A stretch of 64,000 nucleotides of DNA from Aphis gossypii (lineage: Eukaryota; Arthropoda; Insecta; Hemiptera; Aphididae): the NCBI RefSeq assembly GCF_020184175.1, contig NW_026083223.1, positions 1 through 64,000 on the forward strand, given 5' to 3'. The position numbers and the translations under genes were made by a program. The notes under the pieces were generated by a model, which saw only the letters and a list, made by a program, of their open reading frames with translations, was not told the origin of the DNA and searched no databases. Positions 21,871-34,900 of this stretch are shown one piece after another. Every line of letters starts with the position of its first letter. The stretch's first letter is position 1.

Positions 21871-22326
21871 CAGACTGTACATGATCATAATAAGACCAAT
21901 GGTAACCTATAGATGTGAAATATGGCCCACAACCAAACAATTAGAAAAAAGGCTGCTAGTATTTGAAAATAAAATACTGAGGAAGATTTGTGGTCCAGTG
22001 TTTGATAGCGAGCTAAATAATTTGCGTAGAAGAAAAAATACTGAACTAAGAGAAATCACTGAAGTTCCACTATTAACAAGCCACATTAAGTGTCAAAGAC
22101 TCAAATGGTTTGGTCATACCATGCGGAAAACAGAAACCACTAATACGAGAGCAGTTATGGAGTGGCAACAGGGAAAAGACCAAGAGGGAGGCCTAGAAAG
22201 CGATGGATGGATGGAATAAGGAAGGACTTAGAAACATTGGAAGTGACAAATTGGGAAGATGGAGTTCAGGATCGTGATTATTGGAGAACGGTGACGGTGG
22301 AGGCCAAAATTCTTAAAGAATTGTAA
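21871..22326 (+). pseudogene. RTE-like LINE reverse transcriptase, C-terminal part
   Basis: The frame continues the reverse transcriptase after the Harbinger. It carries YRCEIWPTTKQLEKRLLVFE, ILRKICGP and RLKWFGHTMRK, the conserved tail of this LINE type. A one-base shift near 22190 breaks the frame; the other frame then carries RPRKRWMDGIRKDLE and ends in a stop at 22324-22326, directly before the (AAG)n tail. Confidence 0.82.
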
Positions 22327-22351
22327 AGCCAAAAGAAGAAGAAGAAGAAGA

Positions 22352-22441
22352 TAATTTTAATCCTTAGTTATGAACACAAAAAATTTTATGATTTTTCAAC
22401 TTCAAAATTACTTGCAAATTTTCGCGTTTTCGACAGATTCT
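22352..22441 (+). repeat. 90-bp fragment of the 1.5-kb dispersed repeat
   Basis: The sequence around TTTTATGATTTTTCAACTTC and GCGTTTTCGACAGATT matches copy 2 at about 23765-23842 in the same orientation. It abuts the MULE fragment at 22442. Confidence 0.65.
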
Positions 22442-22890
22442 TCACAACCAGTTGGAGCAATAGCCATGAGATCGAACACAAACACATCACTTACCATTTC
22501 AGAAGGTAAAAATGGTAAACCAAAAAAACTTTTTAAAAATTTACCAATTTCTGTGTTTGTTTTGAAATCATTTGTTAAACCAATAGCTTGAATTTTTCGC
22601 CACCTATAAATTACGCATTAATTAATTATTGAAGTATAATACAAGTAAAGAAAGTAAGAAACAAATAAGAAACATAATAACATTATAGAAATAGTATTAA
22701 GTCTTACCAGGATTGGACCAAGTGAAAGCGACATCCTTTAATCTTAGATGTAGCCCAAACTTTTTGAACACCTGTATGTATTGAAATTTCGAAGTCAGCA
22801 AATAAAGTGTTTGGTAAAAATATAAGTCCTCACTTTAAACACTCTTCACTTAGGTTTGTAAATGCTTTAATATATGTTTGAGTTTTTTTG
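22442..22890 (-). pseudogene. MULE transposase fragment with one intron
   Basis: The minus strand reads TQTYIKAFTNLSEECLK, a stop, then ADFEISIHTGVQKVW and KGCRFHLVQSWW. After a small intron (about 22605-22708) it continues with RKIQAIGLTNDFKTN and LPFLPSEMVSD. ADFE...GCRFHL is the MULE catalytic signature (second Asp region). It is flanked on both sides by pieces of the 1.5-kb repeat (22352-22441 and 22895-24455), so it appears to lie inside or beside that repeat. It is a different subfamily from the NOF-type copies. Confidence 0.72.
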
Positions 22891-22894
22891 TCAA

Positions 22895-24455
22895 GAAGTA
22901 AAAAAAAGTCGGCAAGTGGGTACCGCTCTGCTGTACATTAGGGGGTGGGGTGGACCTCGGACTAGGGTAGATTAAATTTGAATGCAATGATAGGTATCAT
23001 TGTATACGAAAAACGATTCTGAACGGAGATGATTTGTCAGTCTAGAATATATTATAATTAAATATTGTCATATATTCTATTTTGAAACAAATATTCCGAT
23101 TTCATAAAAATTTAAAACTCAAACGCTCAAAACATTTTTCCTATATTGACGCTAAAAATTTTCTCTATAGCTTTTTGAAGCAAAACTTATGGGAAACTTA
23201 GTGTTGAATTTTTTAACGTTAGATATAAATACAAACATTTTTATGAATTATACCTACAAAATAATTTGCAAATATTCATAATTTTGACGAATTTTCGTCA
23301 AAATTTTAACTTCAAATGCTAATAAAAAAAAATTGTGCCTATGTATTCTTATAATTTTTTAATCACTATAAGAATAACATATGAGGAACTTTGTATACAA
23401 TTTTCAAGTATTTTGATTGGGTCAAAAAAATTTTATCGACCCTTCAAAAAAAAATTTTCAGAAAAATTGAAAATTTCAGTTGTCTATAAATAGCTCAAAA
23501 AAACTCAAAATATTTTTAAAATTAAATCAAGTAAATAAAATGCCAATCTAAATAACTGGTAAAATTTTCAAGTATCTACGACTTATACTTTTTGAATAAT
23601 AACAAATATCAAAAATCGTTTGAGGCTAAACCGTTATTTAACGCGGTTTTGTAAAAATTTAAATTTCAAACACTCATAAAATTTTTTTGTCTGAATCCGG
23701 TAGAGTTTTTTTTACAGATATTTGAAGAAAAATGTATGGAGAACCTTGTACCAAATTTTCAAAACTTAGTTATATAAGAAAAAAATTTTATGATTTTTCA
23801 ACTTCAAAATTACTTGCAAATTTTCGCGTTTTCGACAGATTTCGTAAAAATTTGAACTATAAACGCTTATAAAAAAAATTTGTGACTAACGATTTTTAAT
23901 TTTTTTTAGCTACAATAAAAACAACTCATAAGGAACTTTGTATTAAATTTTCAAAACTTTTTGGTAATCCAACAATTTTTTATCGACACTTTAAAAAAAA
24001 TTTATCAAAAAAATCGAAAATTTCAGTGGTCTATAAATAACTCAAAAAAAGTCAAAATTTTTTGAAAATTTAACTATATACAGATATCACTGACATTAAC
24101 ATTTGGTGAAAATTTCAAGTATTTTCAGTGATTAGTTTTTGAATTACAACCAAAAAAAAAAAATTGATTTGGTCGAAAACTGGTTTTGCGTAAAAATTGC
24201 CGTTTTTCCGTCATTTTTTTTTTTTGTTTTTTTCGATTTTTTTGAAAACTGTTTGAAAATGTTAACTTTTTACCTCTATAATACACCAAGGATATTCACT
24301 TTTACATCGGAAACCACCCCCATAGTTTGAAATTGGAGCATTATTTCGACTAGTTATGCTGTACACAGACACAAAAACAAAAAAAAAAAAAAAACATACA
24401 TCATTGTAAAATCAATACATTCATCACTTCGTTCAGAATTCTAATAATGCTAATG
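22895..24455 (+). repeat. 1.5-kb dispersed repeat, copy 2
   Basis: This is an inverted copy of 6866-8545. It starts AAGTCGGCAAGTGGGTACCG and ends CGTTCAGAATTC. The internal tandem unit of about 546 bp is again present. In this copy the GTGAGT donor of copy 1 is GTGGGT. There is no coding potential; the ORFs over it are A/T-run artefacts. Two copies in one window mark it as a common genomic repeat. Confidence 0.8.
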
Positions 24456-24699
24456 AAATATAATAACCATTAATCAGTCCGTGAATTGTAAACATTTGCA
24501 AAAAGTGTTTTGCACAGTATTGAAATGTGCTATCTACATTAATAGTTTCCAATTTTGATAACAAATTTAAATTTTTATCACATGAAAATAATATGATATT
24601 ACTATGACTGTCATTAACCCGATAGAATAATATAGATATCTAATTGACACACGCCGTCGCACGAATGACGCAGTGGCGTGGGAAGAAGCGGATACACGC

Positions 24700-24998
24700 G
24701 CACGACCATCAGGGACCTGAAGGTACCGCGGGAGTCCCTGGATGATATATAAGGGGGCCCAGATTAGGCACAACTCAGACGTGATTTACCAGAGTTAGAG
24801 CGAGCACCTTCACGTCACTCAGTTCAATTTTTATGTCTCCTGGACTTAGAATATTTTTCATAGTTTAATTAAATTAATTATTTGGACTTAGAATAGTTTT
24901 CCAATAAAAAAACACTTAGAAAATATTTCATTTTTCACATTTATTTTAAATCTACATCAGTACGGTTTACGCTCATACGTGGCACGTTACATTATATA
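24700..24998 (+). repeat. LTR fragment (Gypsy-like), copy 1
   Basis: A TATA-like GATATATAAG at about 24744 is followed by a transcript-leader-like region and AATAAA at 24903. Its 3' portion (24848-24996) is closely repeated at 25697-25835. It ends with CGTGGCACGTTACA. No primer-binding site follows here. The 5' boundary and target duplication were not resolved. Confidence 0.55.
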
Positions 24999-25204
24999 GG
25001 TACTATAAATAGTTCATTACCATTCGCAATACACGGGCAGCTACAAGATTGGTTTTAATGAGGTCTAATACCAGATTAGACTTGCGCCGACAATATCTCA
25101 CAATTGACTAAAAGAAAAGTAATTATAATTTTTTTGCAAAACAAATTATTTTTTTTATTTTTTTACAAATTGTCTACAGCTTATGTAGCATAAAATAAAT
25201 AATA

Positions 25205-25420
25205 TAAAAATGCTTAACCTATTACCTGGCAGAAATTGAACCAACAATATTGTAGTCTACTTTCTGGAAACACCTCTTGTACAGCATTCATCAGCCCACG
25301 CTCATAATCAGTGATGATTGTAAGTCCATCATAGTCCAATGGTAACATATTTCTAACTACTCGAAAGAAACTGATATATGCTTGTTCTGTAGCCATGGAC
25401 AAGAGTGCATATACAATTGG
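25205..25420 (-). pseudogene. MULE transposase fragment (second subfamily)
   Basis: The minus-strand frame has TEQAYISFFRVV, then LTIITDYERGLMNAVQEVFP and LQYCWFNFCQ: the TDYE...CWFHFCQ signature of a MULE catalytic domain. It is limited to about 65 residues. It does not join the fragment at 22442-22890, because both cover the same part of the domain. Confidence 0.7.
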
Positions 25421-25696
25421 AATTGAATTGCTGCAAGTAGGTACTTATAAATTTTAATAAATTTACTTCGTAACATGAAAAAAAATAATGCCCCTCTTGA
25501 ATGTATTGTGAACTATTATGAAACTTCATAATGCTTACTTAAAAAAGTATTTAATTTAAGCATTATAATTATGATCAATTAAATGGTTCTCTATTGCGAA
25601 TTGACCTTCCAACTATACATAGTTATGTTCATTCAAGACATCAACTTGTACAACTTGCTCCATAGTTTATTTTGGTTAAATTTAAACAATAACCTT

Positions 25697-25835
25697 TTCA
25701 CAGTTTAATTTATTTAATTATTTGGACTTAGAATATTTTTCCAATAAAAAAACACTTAGATAATATTTCATCTGCGCTCACATTTATTTCAAATCTACAT
25801 CAGTACGGTTGCTCATACGTGGTACGTTACAAAAT
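25697..25835 (+). repeat. LTR 3' portion, copy 2, ending at a primer-binding site
   Basis: This matches 24848-24996 with few differences (TTTAAATCTACATCAGTACG type phrases in both) and ends CGTGGTACGTTACAA just before the primer-binding site. The left half of the LTR is missing. Confidence 0.65.
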
Positions 25836-25853
25836 TGGCGCAGCCGGTAGGAT
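25836..25853 (+). promoter_or_regulatory. Retrotransposon primer-binding site, Ser-tRNA type
   Basis: TGGCGCAGCCGGTAGGAT is complementary to the 3' end of insect serine tRNA including CCA. It lies a few bases after an LTR end, the expected position for minus-strand priming. No gag or pol follows; the sequence changes to the six-exon gene within about 100 bp. Confidence 0.7.
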
Positions 25854-25937
25854 TCTTTAAAATAAGAATTCTTTAGTCAAATAATTTTATTTTTTTGGAC
25901 TTAAAAAATTTTTTGAATTTAATTTTAATAATGATAG

Positions 25938-28332
25938 TATATTAAGTGTTAATATTCCAGTAGTAGACGGTTATAAATATCCTACTGAAGATTTAATTCC
26001 ATTAAAAAATTTATTAGATACATGGGATATGGGATGTGTGTATCAAACATGTATTGGTAAGGATAAATATAACTAAATCTAAGTATTAATGTATTTTATT
26101 CTCTTGTATCTATATTAATTTATAACATTATTTAGATAATTTAATTAGTTTAAAAGCTCTTACTTACACTAAGCCAGAGGATGCTAATAAGTTGCTAGAA
26201 AAATTCCCATTAGGAATCTCTATTTCATTTCGCCATGAACTTGAAAAATGGCAAAAATGCAGTGTAAATATTAATGAAAATAATTCTTTAAAAAATGATT
26301 CTAATCAAAGGATACTAAATGTCCCATTAACTTCTGAAGAATCTTTATCAAGGCAGTCAAAATTACCTTCTATAATAATAAAGGTTGATGAAATATTGAA
26401 CTCCTCTCCACAAGGACATTTGATAATTGACTATTATAGGACAAATAACAAATTAAATGATGGGATAAGGACTACATTAGTAGATATAGTGATTGGATAT
26501 ATTATTAGTAATAATATACAAATGTCAGTTAGTGTAGCAGAATCATTGTCAAATCAAATTGTTGCAATGTTTTCCTCAGAAATAAAGGTAAAAAAATGTT
26601 TATGCGATTAAAGACTTATAAAACTATAGTATATAACCTTGATATTTATTAAATAAAATAAGAGTAATGTACCTTAATTACTTTTTAAAAATAATTTACC
26701 AAAACTGGGTCTTTATTTTGAAATTGAATAATTAATGCAAATCATAACCCTTGCCATAACCTTTATATTTTTTTAAAACAGTAGATTATGAATTAGATTA
26801 GACATCAGTTAACAAATATATTATTTCTTATAAGGTATTGAAATAAAATAATTGTTATGAACTCTATGTTTAGGATATATATTTTTTGAAAGTTGGATCA
26901 AATAAAAATCCTAAAGGAAAGTTGTATGCTAAGTTCTACAATGCCACGAGGACTTTAAAAAATAATGGACTAGTCACAACTTCTGCAGCCAAAACTAATA
27001 GAATAGAACAAGGAAACGATGAATCAAGAAATGGCAAAACTTGGATAGCAAGAGATTTCAGTAAGTCACTTTTTTATATTTTTATATTTAGAATTTTAAT
27101 TATTGTTATTTTCAGTATCAGAAATGAATATAGATCCAATATTAGATATTTTGAAACATAGTTCAACTTCATATCCTGAATTGGAGTTAAATTGGAAATC
27201 TACTGTAAATTACCGCCTAAATGACATAAAAAAATCAATATCAACAGAAGAAATTTTCAAAAATTGGATACAATATTTGATTCCATATGAACATAAATTA
27301 GTAAGTATATTAGGAAAAAATAGATTATAAATTAAAATTATAAATATTTATTGATGAATTGTAAATGTATACACAGAACTGATTTTAGGGGGGGGGGGTT
27401 GTCTGTCTTGTCTTACTTCATAATCTGTAACTAAATTACTCTCATATAGAAAACCTTTTATTTCAACTCTTTTTTAGATTGATATTGACTATAGTGCCAT
27501 ATTCCCTGATCAAAATGTTTATTTTGAATTTGAAAAAAAATCAAGAAAAATTTACAACATTCTAGAAGAAAAGGTGAAGGATTCTAGTTGTCTTAAAATA
27601 TTAGGTCAAATAAAAGATGGCAACAATTTAAATGAAAGTAAGTATACAAGAAGTTAATTTTAATTTTATTATTATAAGTGAAATAGATATAGAGAGGGAA
27701 AGAAAGAGAGAGAGAGAAAGATATAGAGAGAGAAAGGGTGAGTAAGTGATACTAGAGAATTTCACAAATTAATAAAAAAAACTACATTTAATACTACTCA
27801 TCTATATTATTAAAACAATAAATAAATAAACTCTATATTTATGTTTAAAAACAATGTTTATTATTTTATAGATGTAAAAAATGCAGCATTGATGTATTTA
27901 TTACATGGTATGTTTGCACCAACATCTAAAAAAGTGACAAAAGATGACAATGGTAGAAAAAACCTTATTAAGTTCTCAATTAAAGATTCACAAGAATGTT
28001 TCATTATGTTTGGAGAAACTGTAGAAATGATGGAAGCTCATCTTGAAAAACTTAAGCAACAGGGTAATCCTATACAACCATTTATACTTGTCGTTGGATC
28101 TATTTTTAATATTAAAGAAATATTAGTTTATTTTGATTCTGTTAAGTATAAGGTACATTCAATTTTAAGATCAATTGAAGTCTGTTATAAAATATTTCAA
28201 TTATTTAATCTACAATATCCACCAGAATCATCAGTAGTATGGTTATTTATTCAAAAATATTTTTTTAATTACTCTTCAATTTATGATATACCTCACCCTA
28301 AACTTACTCAAATATTAAATGAATTAAATTAA
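25938..28332 (+). CDS. Six-exon gene of unknown function, at least 520 residues
   Basis: I can assemble exons 25938-26056, 26136-26587, 26874-27060, 27116-27300, 27478-27637 and 27872-28332. All have GT-AG borders and compatible phases, with no internal stop. Recognisable blocks are VDGYKYPTEDLIPLKNLL, VADSLSNQI-like VAESLSNQIVAMF, PKGKLYAKFYNATRTLKN, KNWIQYLIPYEHKL, LLHGMFAPTSKK, and a C-terminal LVVGSIFNIKEILVYFD with PPESSVVWLFIQKYFFN. It has no transposase or other catalytic signature that I know. The layout loosely resembles SAMD3-like animal proteins of unknown function; this is a weak impression. No in-frame Met is seen before exon 1, so a first exon may lie upstream of the LTR debris or have been lost. 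Intron 5 holds a (GA)n tract. It is the only intact multi-exon gene here. Confidence 0.72.
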
Positions 28333-28544
28333 TGTTTGTGATTGTTTTATATTATATTTACTATTATCATTATGTATGTACCTACCTATTTGATAAAGTT
28401 TTGTTATCTATTTGTAATTTTTTTACATTATATTTAGGTACTATAATAATTATATTCCTATGTATTTGATAAAGTTTTTTTTTAATTTGTTATTATTTTA
28501 TATTATATTTACTACAGGTAATAATTATGTATGTATCTATTTGC
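28333..28544 (+). repeat. 3' UTR tandem repeats, left part
   Basis: After the stop, a unit containing TATGTATGTA, TTTGATAAAGTTTTG and an AT-rich spacer recurs at about 28372, 28459 and 28527 (spacing 70-90 bp). A further unit lies beyond the hAT insertion at 41041. No AATAAA occurs before the insertion. Confidence 0.6.
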
Positions 28545-28737
28545 CAGTAGCGGATCCAGAGGTCACCCAAGGGGGGGGGCGAATTTTCAAAAATTAAATG
28601 ACCTTTTTTATATAACCTAAAATGTATTAGAGGCTAAAATTATTTGCATTATTTCACCTATAAAACTAAATAAATATGAAATTAATAAACTTTATAAACA
28701 ATAAATAAATAAAAGTAATTTATTTTTACTGGTTCAT

Positions 28738-30957
28738 TTACAAAATCATATCAATACATCTTTTCTTCTCTTTAGCAAACCTGTCGATGATGTCTTCCAC
28801 ATTTAGTTGTATGTCCCTATGAATGTGTAAAAGCGCTAAGCCAGTTAAGCGTTCTTCCCCCATTCGAGACCTCAACCAGGTTTTTAATCTAATCAAATTT
28901 CAAGCAACAAGCAAGCAATATAATATAGCTATATAATAACTATTTATAAATTAGAAATATAATTTAAAATACAAATATATATAATATTATATAACTAAGT
29001 ATACAAATTATGCTTTCATGCTATTACATACATTGTAAAACATATTTTATTTTAATTTAAAATTATTGGAAATAAGCTAACCTGCGAAGCGTAGAGAAGC
29101 TCCTCTCTGCAGAGGCAACACTTACAGGCAAAGTGTAAATAGTTATGAGCAACTGTCTAACAGTTGGGTAAATATCACTAGAGCATTCATTTAAAGCTAC
29201 CATCATTGATACTCCATTGCCTAAAAAGCAAGTCACTATAAGTATTTAAGTTATTTACAGGTATAATACTATATTATATAACTTAATATAGGTACTCAAT
29301 AACATTACAAATAATGAAAAAGATACCTTCAGATATTAGACGTTTCCATTTTATAAACCATAGTTCCAGCTCTGAATTTATGGTTGAATCACAAACATTT
29401 GTGAAACATGAAAAGTGTTTAATAGCTTCACTTATCTGGTTAACCAATTGATTAATATTATTAAAATCTGACAAATTTTTTGATACTAATTTCATTAGCG
29501 ATTGTAGTATTAAATTGTTTGAATTTAGAAATCTATGTTGTAAGTCATCAATTACATTGTCAAGGAGTGGAATGAATACTGTAAGTCTGTAATAGTCTTC
29601 AAAGTGACTTAAATTAGTTGGATTAGGTCGGTTTTTTTGTTTTCCAACAATTCTAGGAACTTTGATTTCAATTTCTAGAAGGTTCATTATACATGCACTT
29701 TCTTTATATATATTATTAAAGACATCTGTAGCGTTAGAGCGTTTTTCTTTTAAAAGCGATATAATATCTTTAACAATTTCAAAAGCAGATGAAATATCTT
29801 GATCTTTTAATTGCAGAATTTTACTTACATGGTGTGTGACTGATAATATAGATGATAATGAATACATAGAAATAATAAATTCACAGTATATTGTATTTAA
29901 AAATGTATTAGCTTTTGAAGAAGATGTCATATCTTCCCATTCAGAAATACTTGTCAATGATTTTATAATATCAGGTAAACATTTTTGAAACAATAAAATA
30001 CTATCATGTCTTTCGACCCAACGAGTTTCACAAATACTGATAAGATGATTGCGGTCTTTAAGTGTATTTTTTAGTATGTAATGACGTTTTGCTGATAGGT
30101 ACATTAAAAAATGATATTATTTCTTTCATTGTACCAACACAGTTACGAACACTTTGTACTGTTGAACACTTAGACAATGACAAGTTTAATGCATGGTTAT
30201 TGCATGGACTGTACAGTGCATTTTTTGCAGTTTCTTGTACTTTTTTTACTGCACCTTTGGTTGTTGATACCATAACTGTACACCCATCAGTAGCTATTCC
30301 TATACAATTATTAATATTTAATCCAAATTCAGACATTATATTAATTACAGTTGAGCCAAGCATATCACCAGTTATTTTTGGTTCAATTTCAACAGTAACT
30401 TCTTCTTCAATTTCTTCAACAGTTTGTCCCTTGTATAAATACTGATGGCAATCAATAAATGCAATGAATCTTTCATATACTTTTTCATTATAAATGTAAC
30501 GAATAATTAAACTCCTTTGAGACATTTTAGAAACATTTGTTGTCTCGTCAAACATTATACTATAAAATTTAGCCTGTTCTATTTCTTTTAAGATATGAAA
30601 TGTTATTTCTTTTTTACAAACTTCAATTAATTCATTTTGAATAGTATAGCTAATATATGTAGCTTTAGAACTTGACGTTTTTAAGTGATTTTCTAACCTA
30701 GTATCACCTGCTTTTACTCTGAATCTTAACATCTCTCTAAAATTTCCTTCATTCACAATGGACTCTGTCATAAGATTGCCATCGTCTCTGTGTCCTCTAA
30801 ACGCAATATTTTGCCTTCCTAAAAATATAATTGTTTCTAATACAGGTTTAAGACGTTCTCGATTTTCTTTTATGAGTTTTATTCTCTGTGTGTCTAAAAT
30901 ATTCACAACAACAGTTTCAGGATTTAAATAAGTTTTTTGAAAGTCAATAGCAAACTG
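28738..30957 (-). pseudogene. hAT A transposase, catalytic and C-terminal part
   Basis: After the Harbinger junction the frame reads QKTYLNPETVV, GRQNIAFRGHRDDG, NEGNFREMLRF, FYSIMFDETTNVS (catalytic Asp region), IATDGCTVM and SPCNNHALNLSLSK. A frameshift near 30080 links to ETRWVERHDSI and the helical domain, then a small intron (about 29223-29340) leads to LPVSVASAERSFSTLRRL, the hAT dimerisation box. A last exon ends at a stop at 28738-28740. These features match TTF/ZMYM-type hAT transposases. The protein is broken by the nested Harbinger and by the frameshift. Confidence 0.82.
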
Positions 30958-31995
30958 GGTCCTATTCCACCAACACACTTTGCAAATGATGGTAACATTA
31001 TGAAAATTGTGTTACCACTTTTCATTTTGTTATCATATTGTTAAACAGCTGTTATTACTTATCATTTTTTATTCGGCTTAAAAGTTAAAACTAAAAACTT
31101 AATTGTTAGTCTGTTGTCTGTGTTTTTAAGTTTCTAATATTTATTACGTTTAAATTAATTGAAGTAAGTATTGTCTGTGAATAATATATATTTTATAACA
31201 TGATGAAAATTAAAACACAAAATAAACTTATTCTCTTGAATGCTATACGGGAAAGAAAAAGTGTATTGTTTGGCAATTTTAAATCTACATCAAATGATGA
31301 AAAGGTGGAATCTTGGAAAAGTGTCCATAACATAGCCCAATCATTACAACTTGCAACTTCCGATCGTTCTTGGCAGTTCACTAGGGACAAGTTGTATGGG
31401 CTATGGAAATGTCGCACTTTAGTAAGTACCTACCTATAGCTTGTAATTATATATTTATTAGGATTAGTAAAGTTAATAATCTTTAATTGCCCTTGATTAG
31501 ATATAAGTTAATGGTATATTCACTTTATTCTGTAGGAAAAGAGGGATAATAAGAAAGGTAAGTTCACTGGCAAGGCGGGAGGAAAAAAATGTCAGTATGA
31601 TGATGTTGATCTAGCCATACTAGATATTTTAGATGAAGATTCGGCAATAGTGCAAAGTATAGGATTGCCTGGATCATCAACATTTGCTGAAAGTAATTTT
31701 GTATTGGTTTTATAGTTTAAGTAGTTATATTTATGCTTGTTGTTTATATGATAAATAGTGAAATGTTGATGTTGTCTAGTTAATTATGGTCTATTAATTA
31801 TAGAACTGCAAAATTATTTCCTTTGAAAAATAATAAGTAGGTAACAGAGGCGTTCTCAGAATTTTTAACTGGGGGGGATATGAAAATTTATTAAACGGTG
31901 AGCTGTGGTAGCTAAGCCCCCCACCCCTTTTTTGAATTAAAAAACAACATACATTAAATTATAACAATACTATATTTTTAATTGAAATATTAATT

Positions 31996-34900
31996 CTACA
32001 AAATTATATCCAGTTTTCTTGATTTTTGAGCCATCACATCAAGAACTTCTTTGGCATCAATTGAAATTTCTCTATGAACGGCCAACAATGTTAATCCGTT
32101 AAGACGATTCTAAGAATGACATATAATTATATAAAATATGATATACGTAGTTATAATATTAATAAAAATATGTACTCCTTACTTCAGTCATTGAGTTTCT
32201 TAAATAGGTTTTTAGTCGTTTCATACATGAAAATGATCTCTCGGGAGTGGATGTAGATACTGGAATGGTACATAATATTTTTAATAATTTATAGATATTT
32301 GGAAAAATTGACTGTGCACATAAACGTAAAGCATCTATGGCTGCCTTAGGGTTTTTATTATTTGCTTTCAGTTTTGATTGCCATATTCTTAATTCAGCAA
32401 TGACTATCTGAGTGTCTGAGTCCAGGTAAAATCTGACAAGTTCTTCAAATGCTTCATATTCTATTTCATCGGAAAATAAGCACTGGAAACCTAAAAAACA
32501 TAATTAATTTATAATATATTTTTATACAAAAATAAATTTAAAATTGGTTGAAACTGACCTTCAAAAATATTCTTATAGTAAGAAATCTTTCTTTTAAATT
32601 ACTTATAAAAGAATCTATACAGTATTGCTATAGTAATTTTATAGTAGTCTTCAGGATTCATTGACTTAACACATGCAAAAGGGTTTGGCCGATTTTGTTG
32701 ACGTTTGTTTAATCTTTACAGAAATGTTGATGTCCAAAATTAAAGCCATTTTCTAATTGAATTTAAAAATTAAAATTGATGGTATTTAATTTGAATTTAA
32801 TTAGGTATATTATTATTTATATTTACTTCTGCTTCTTTAAACATTAGTTTAAATTCTTTATCAATATTTTTCCTTATATGTTCAAGCGTTGAAATATTAC
32901 ATTGAGCTAATTATACAGCTTCTTAAGATCTATGTCACTTTTTGTAAACATTTACATAGAGGCAGACCGTAAGAAAACATCACCTAGAAGTAATCATATA
33001 TAATTATTATTGTTTAATGTTACATTTTGAAATCATACAAATATTTTGATACAAAATAATTATTTTAAACTACTTTTACAACTTGAAGGGCAATTAAGAA
33101 CTCAGAGTCCATTGATTTCAGTAATACATTTGCATCAGACACCGAAGAAATGTCATTAAATTTATTTGGTATTTCTTCTAATGCATCAACTATAGACGGA
33201 AAAAGTTCAACAAAATCATTGATTGCTGTATATCGTTCAACCCAGCGTGTAACACATAATCGTTTGAGTGATTTTGCTGAAGGGTTTAGGTCGCTGTTGA
33301 TAATTGCTTCCAAAAGAACATTATTTCGTTTTGGTGAATTGAAAAAATTATGCATTTTGCCCACTATACCCATACAGTTTCTAACGGATTGAACTTCACA
33401 TGCAGATGAAACTGCTAAATTTAATGAATGGGCTGCGCAATGAACAAAAATGGCCCTTGGATATAAATTTCTTATCACAGTTTGCACTCCTTTAAATTTT
33501 CCAGACATGTTTGCTGCTCCATCGTAGCTTTGGCCAACCATTTTAGTACAATCAATACCACAAGAGTTTAAACCTAGTAAATAATAATTAATAATTGTAT
33601 TCAATTGTATGTTAATATTAATGTTATTATATTGTAATAGTACCTTCAAGAATTGCAGACGCTACATCTTTTCCTGTTAAACTATGTATTTCTATATATT
33701 TCAAAAAACTTTCATGTAGGTACTTTTACACTGTCTCCTGAACCATTAACGTATCGAACACATAATGTAAGTTGTTCTTTTAGTGACACATCTGTTGTTT
33801 CGTCTGCCAACACCGAAAAACATTCAGCAGAATTTACCATTTGTACTAATTTTCCAAGTATTAAGTTTCCACTGATATTAATTATTTCATTTTGAATGTT
33901 TGGACTTGTATACTTGTACCGGGAATTAGAACTTAAATGTTCTTTTAAATAGTCTAGGTCATTTGCTTTAAATTTTAGAATGGCACGAAAATTACCCTCA
34001 TTTGTATATTTATCATCACCACCAGTTTCACCTAAAAAAAAATTTAAAAAATAGTAACTCAAAAAACTAACACAAAAATAATGTCTAACACACTAGATTT
34101 AAATTATTGACCTTCAAAATGTATTGGTCCTGAGTCTCTGTGCCCACGAAGAGCAATTTCTTGCCTTCCACAAAGTAAAATACATTCAATAATATTGGTG
34201 TCAATTTTAATCTATTAAGATTTTTTTGTTTTACCCTAAATATTAAAAAAAAATTAGATTAACTATGTTTATAATATTTTTTATAAATATATGATAATAT
34301 GTAAATATAAGTATAAAAGTATATTATATACCTATCACTATCTAGCTGATCAATGATTGTTAATTCATTTTCGCAAAATATTTAAAAAATGATCTGCTTT
34401 TAAAATAGACGTTTTATGATATTCTAACCCGTTATGATTGGATAAAATCTAAAATTGGTTTCTTAAATTAGTAATCAGTTATTAATTATTTTTATAAATT
34501 ATAAAGTATACTTCTTTAGCTTTCTTCCAATTTTGAAAGGGTTTTACAACAAAATTACCAAGTTGCTGTGAGCCTACCCCACCATAAGAAGCAAAAGCAA
34601 CACAATATTTGCAGAAGGCGCCGTTAAGTTTTTCAGAATAGCAAAGCCAAGTAAAGGTTTTAAGCCATTTGCATTGAAATTTAAGACCTCTTTTTTTATT
34701 TATTTCCAATAATGGAAAGTTGAAGTTATCTGGTGGTGTCCACAAATGTTAACACCTACACACAATACAAATAACAAGAATCAAGATATTCTTAATCAAT
34801 GATATGTGTATATTATGATTGTGAAAATCGCTTACTGTATTTCTTGCATCATCCAGCAAACTACGGTTAATAAAAAAAGCGATATCATGAGTATTATACA

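Larger units (their letters stand above)
17508..22350 (+). mobile_element. 5'-truncated non-LTR retrotransposon (RTE-like), split by a Harbinger element
   Basis: The homologous sequence starts abruptly inside the reverse transcriptase at about 17508 and ends with a short (AAG)n tail at 22332-22350. Abrupt 5' truncation and a simple-repeat 3' tail are typical of LINEs of the RTE type. The 3,492-bp Harbinger at 18379-21870 lies within. No endonuclease domain remains. Target duplications could not be recognised because the flanks are low-complexity. Confidence 0.78.

Noticed and set aside
24567..24773. 68-codon ORF on minus
   Set aside because: It lies over the LTR leader and promoter; there is no motif, and the sense strand of the LTR is plus.
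22442..25420. Joining the two MULE fragments into one gene
   Set aside because: Both contain the same catalytic block (ADFE...FH and TDYE...FCQ), so they come from two different copies.
24700..25853. A full LTR retrotransposon between the two LTR copies
   Set aside because: No gag or pol lies between them; the interval holds a MULE fragment and the primer site follows copy 2, so these are separate or rearranged remnants.
27668..27740. GA-rich tract
   Set aside because: Plain microsatellite in intron 5; no further meaning seen.
33653..33895. 80-codon ORF on plus
   Set aside because: Antisense of the hAT C transposase catalytic region.
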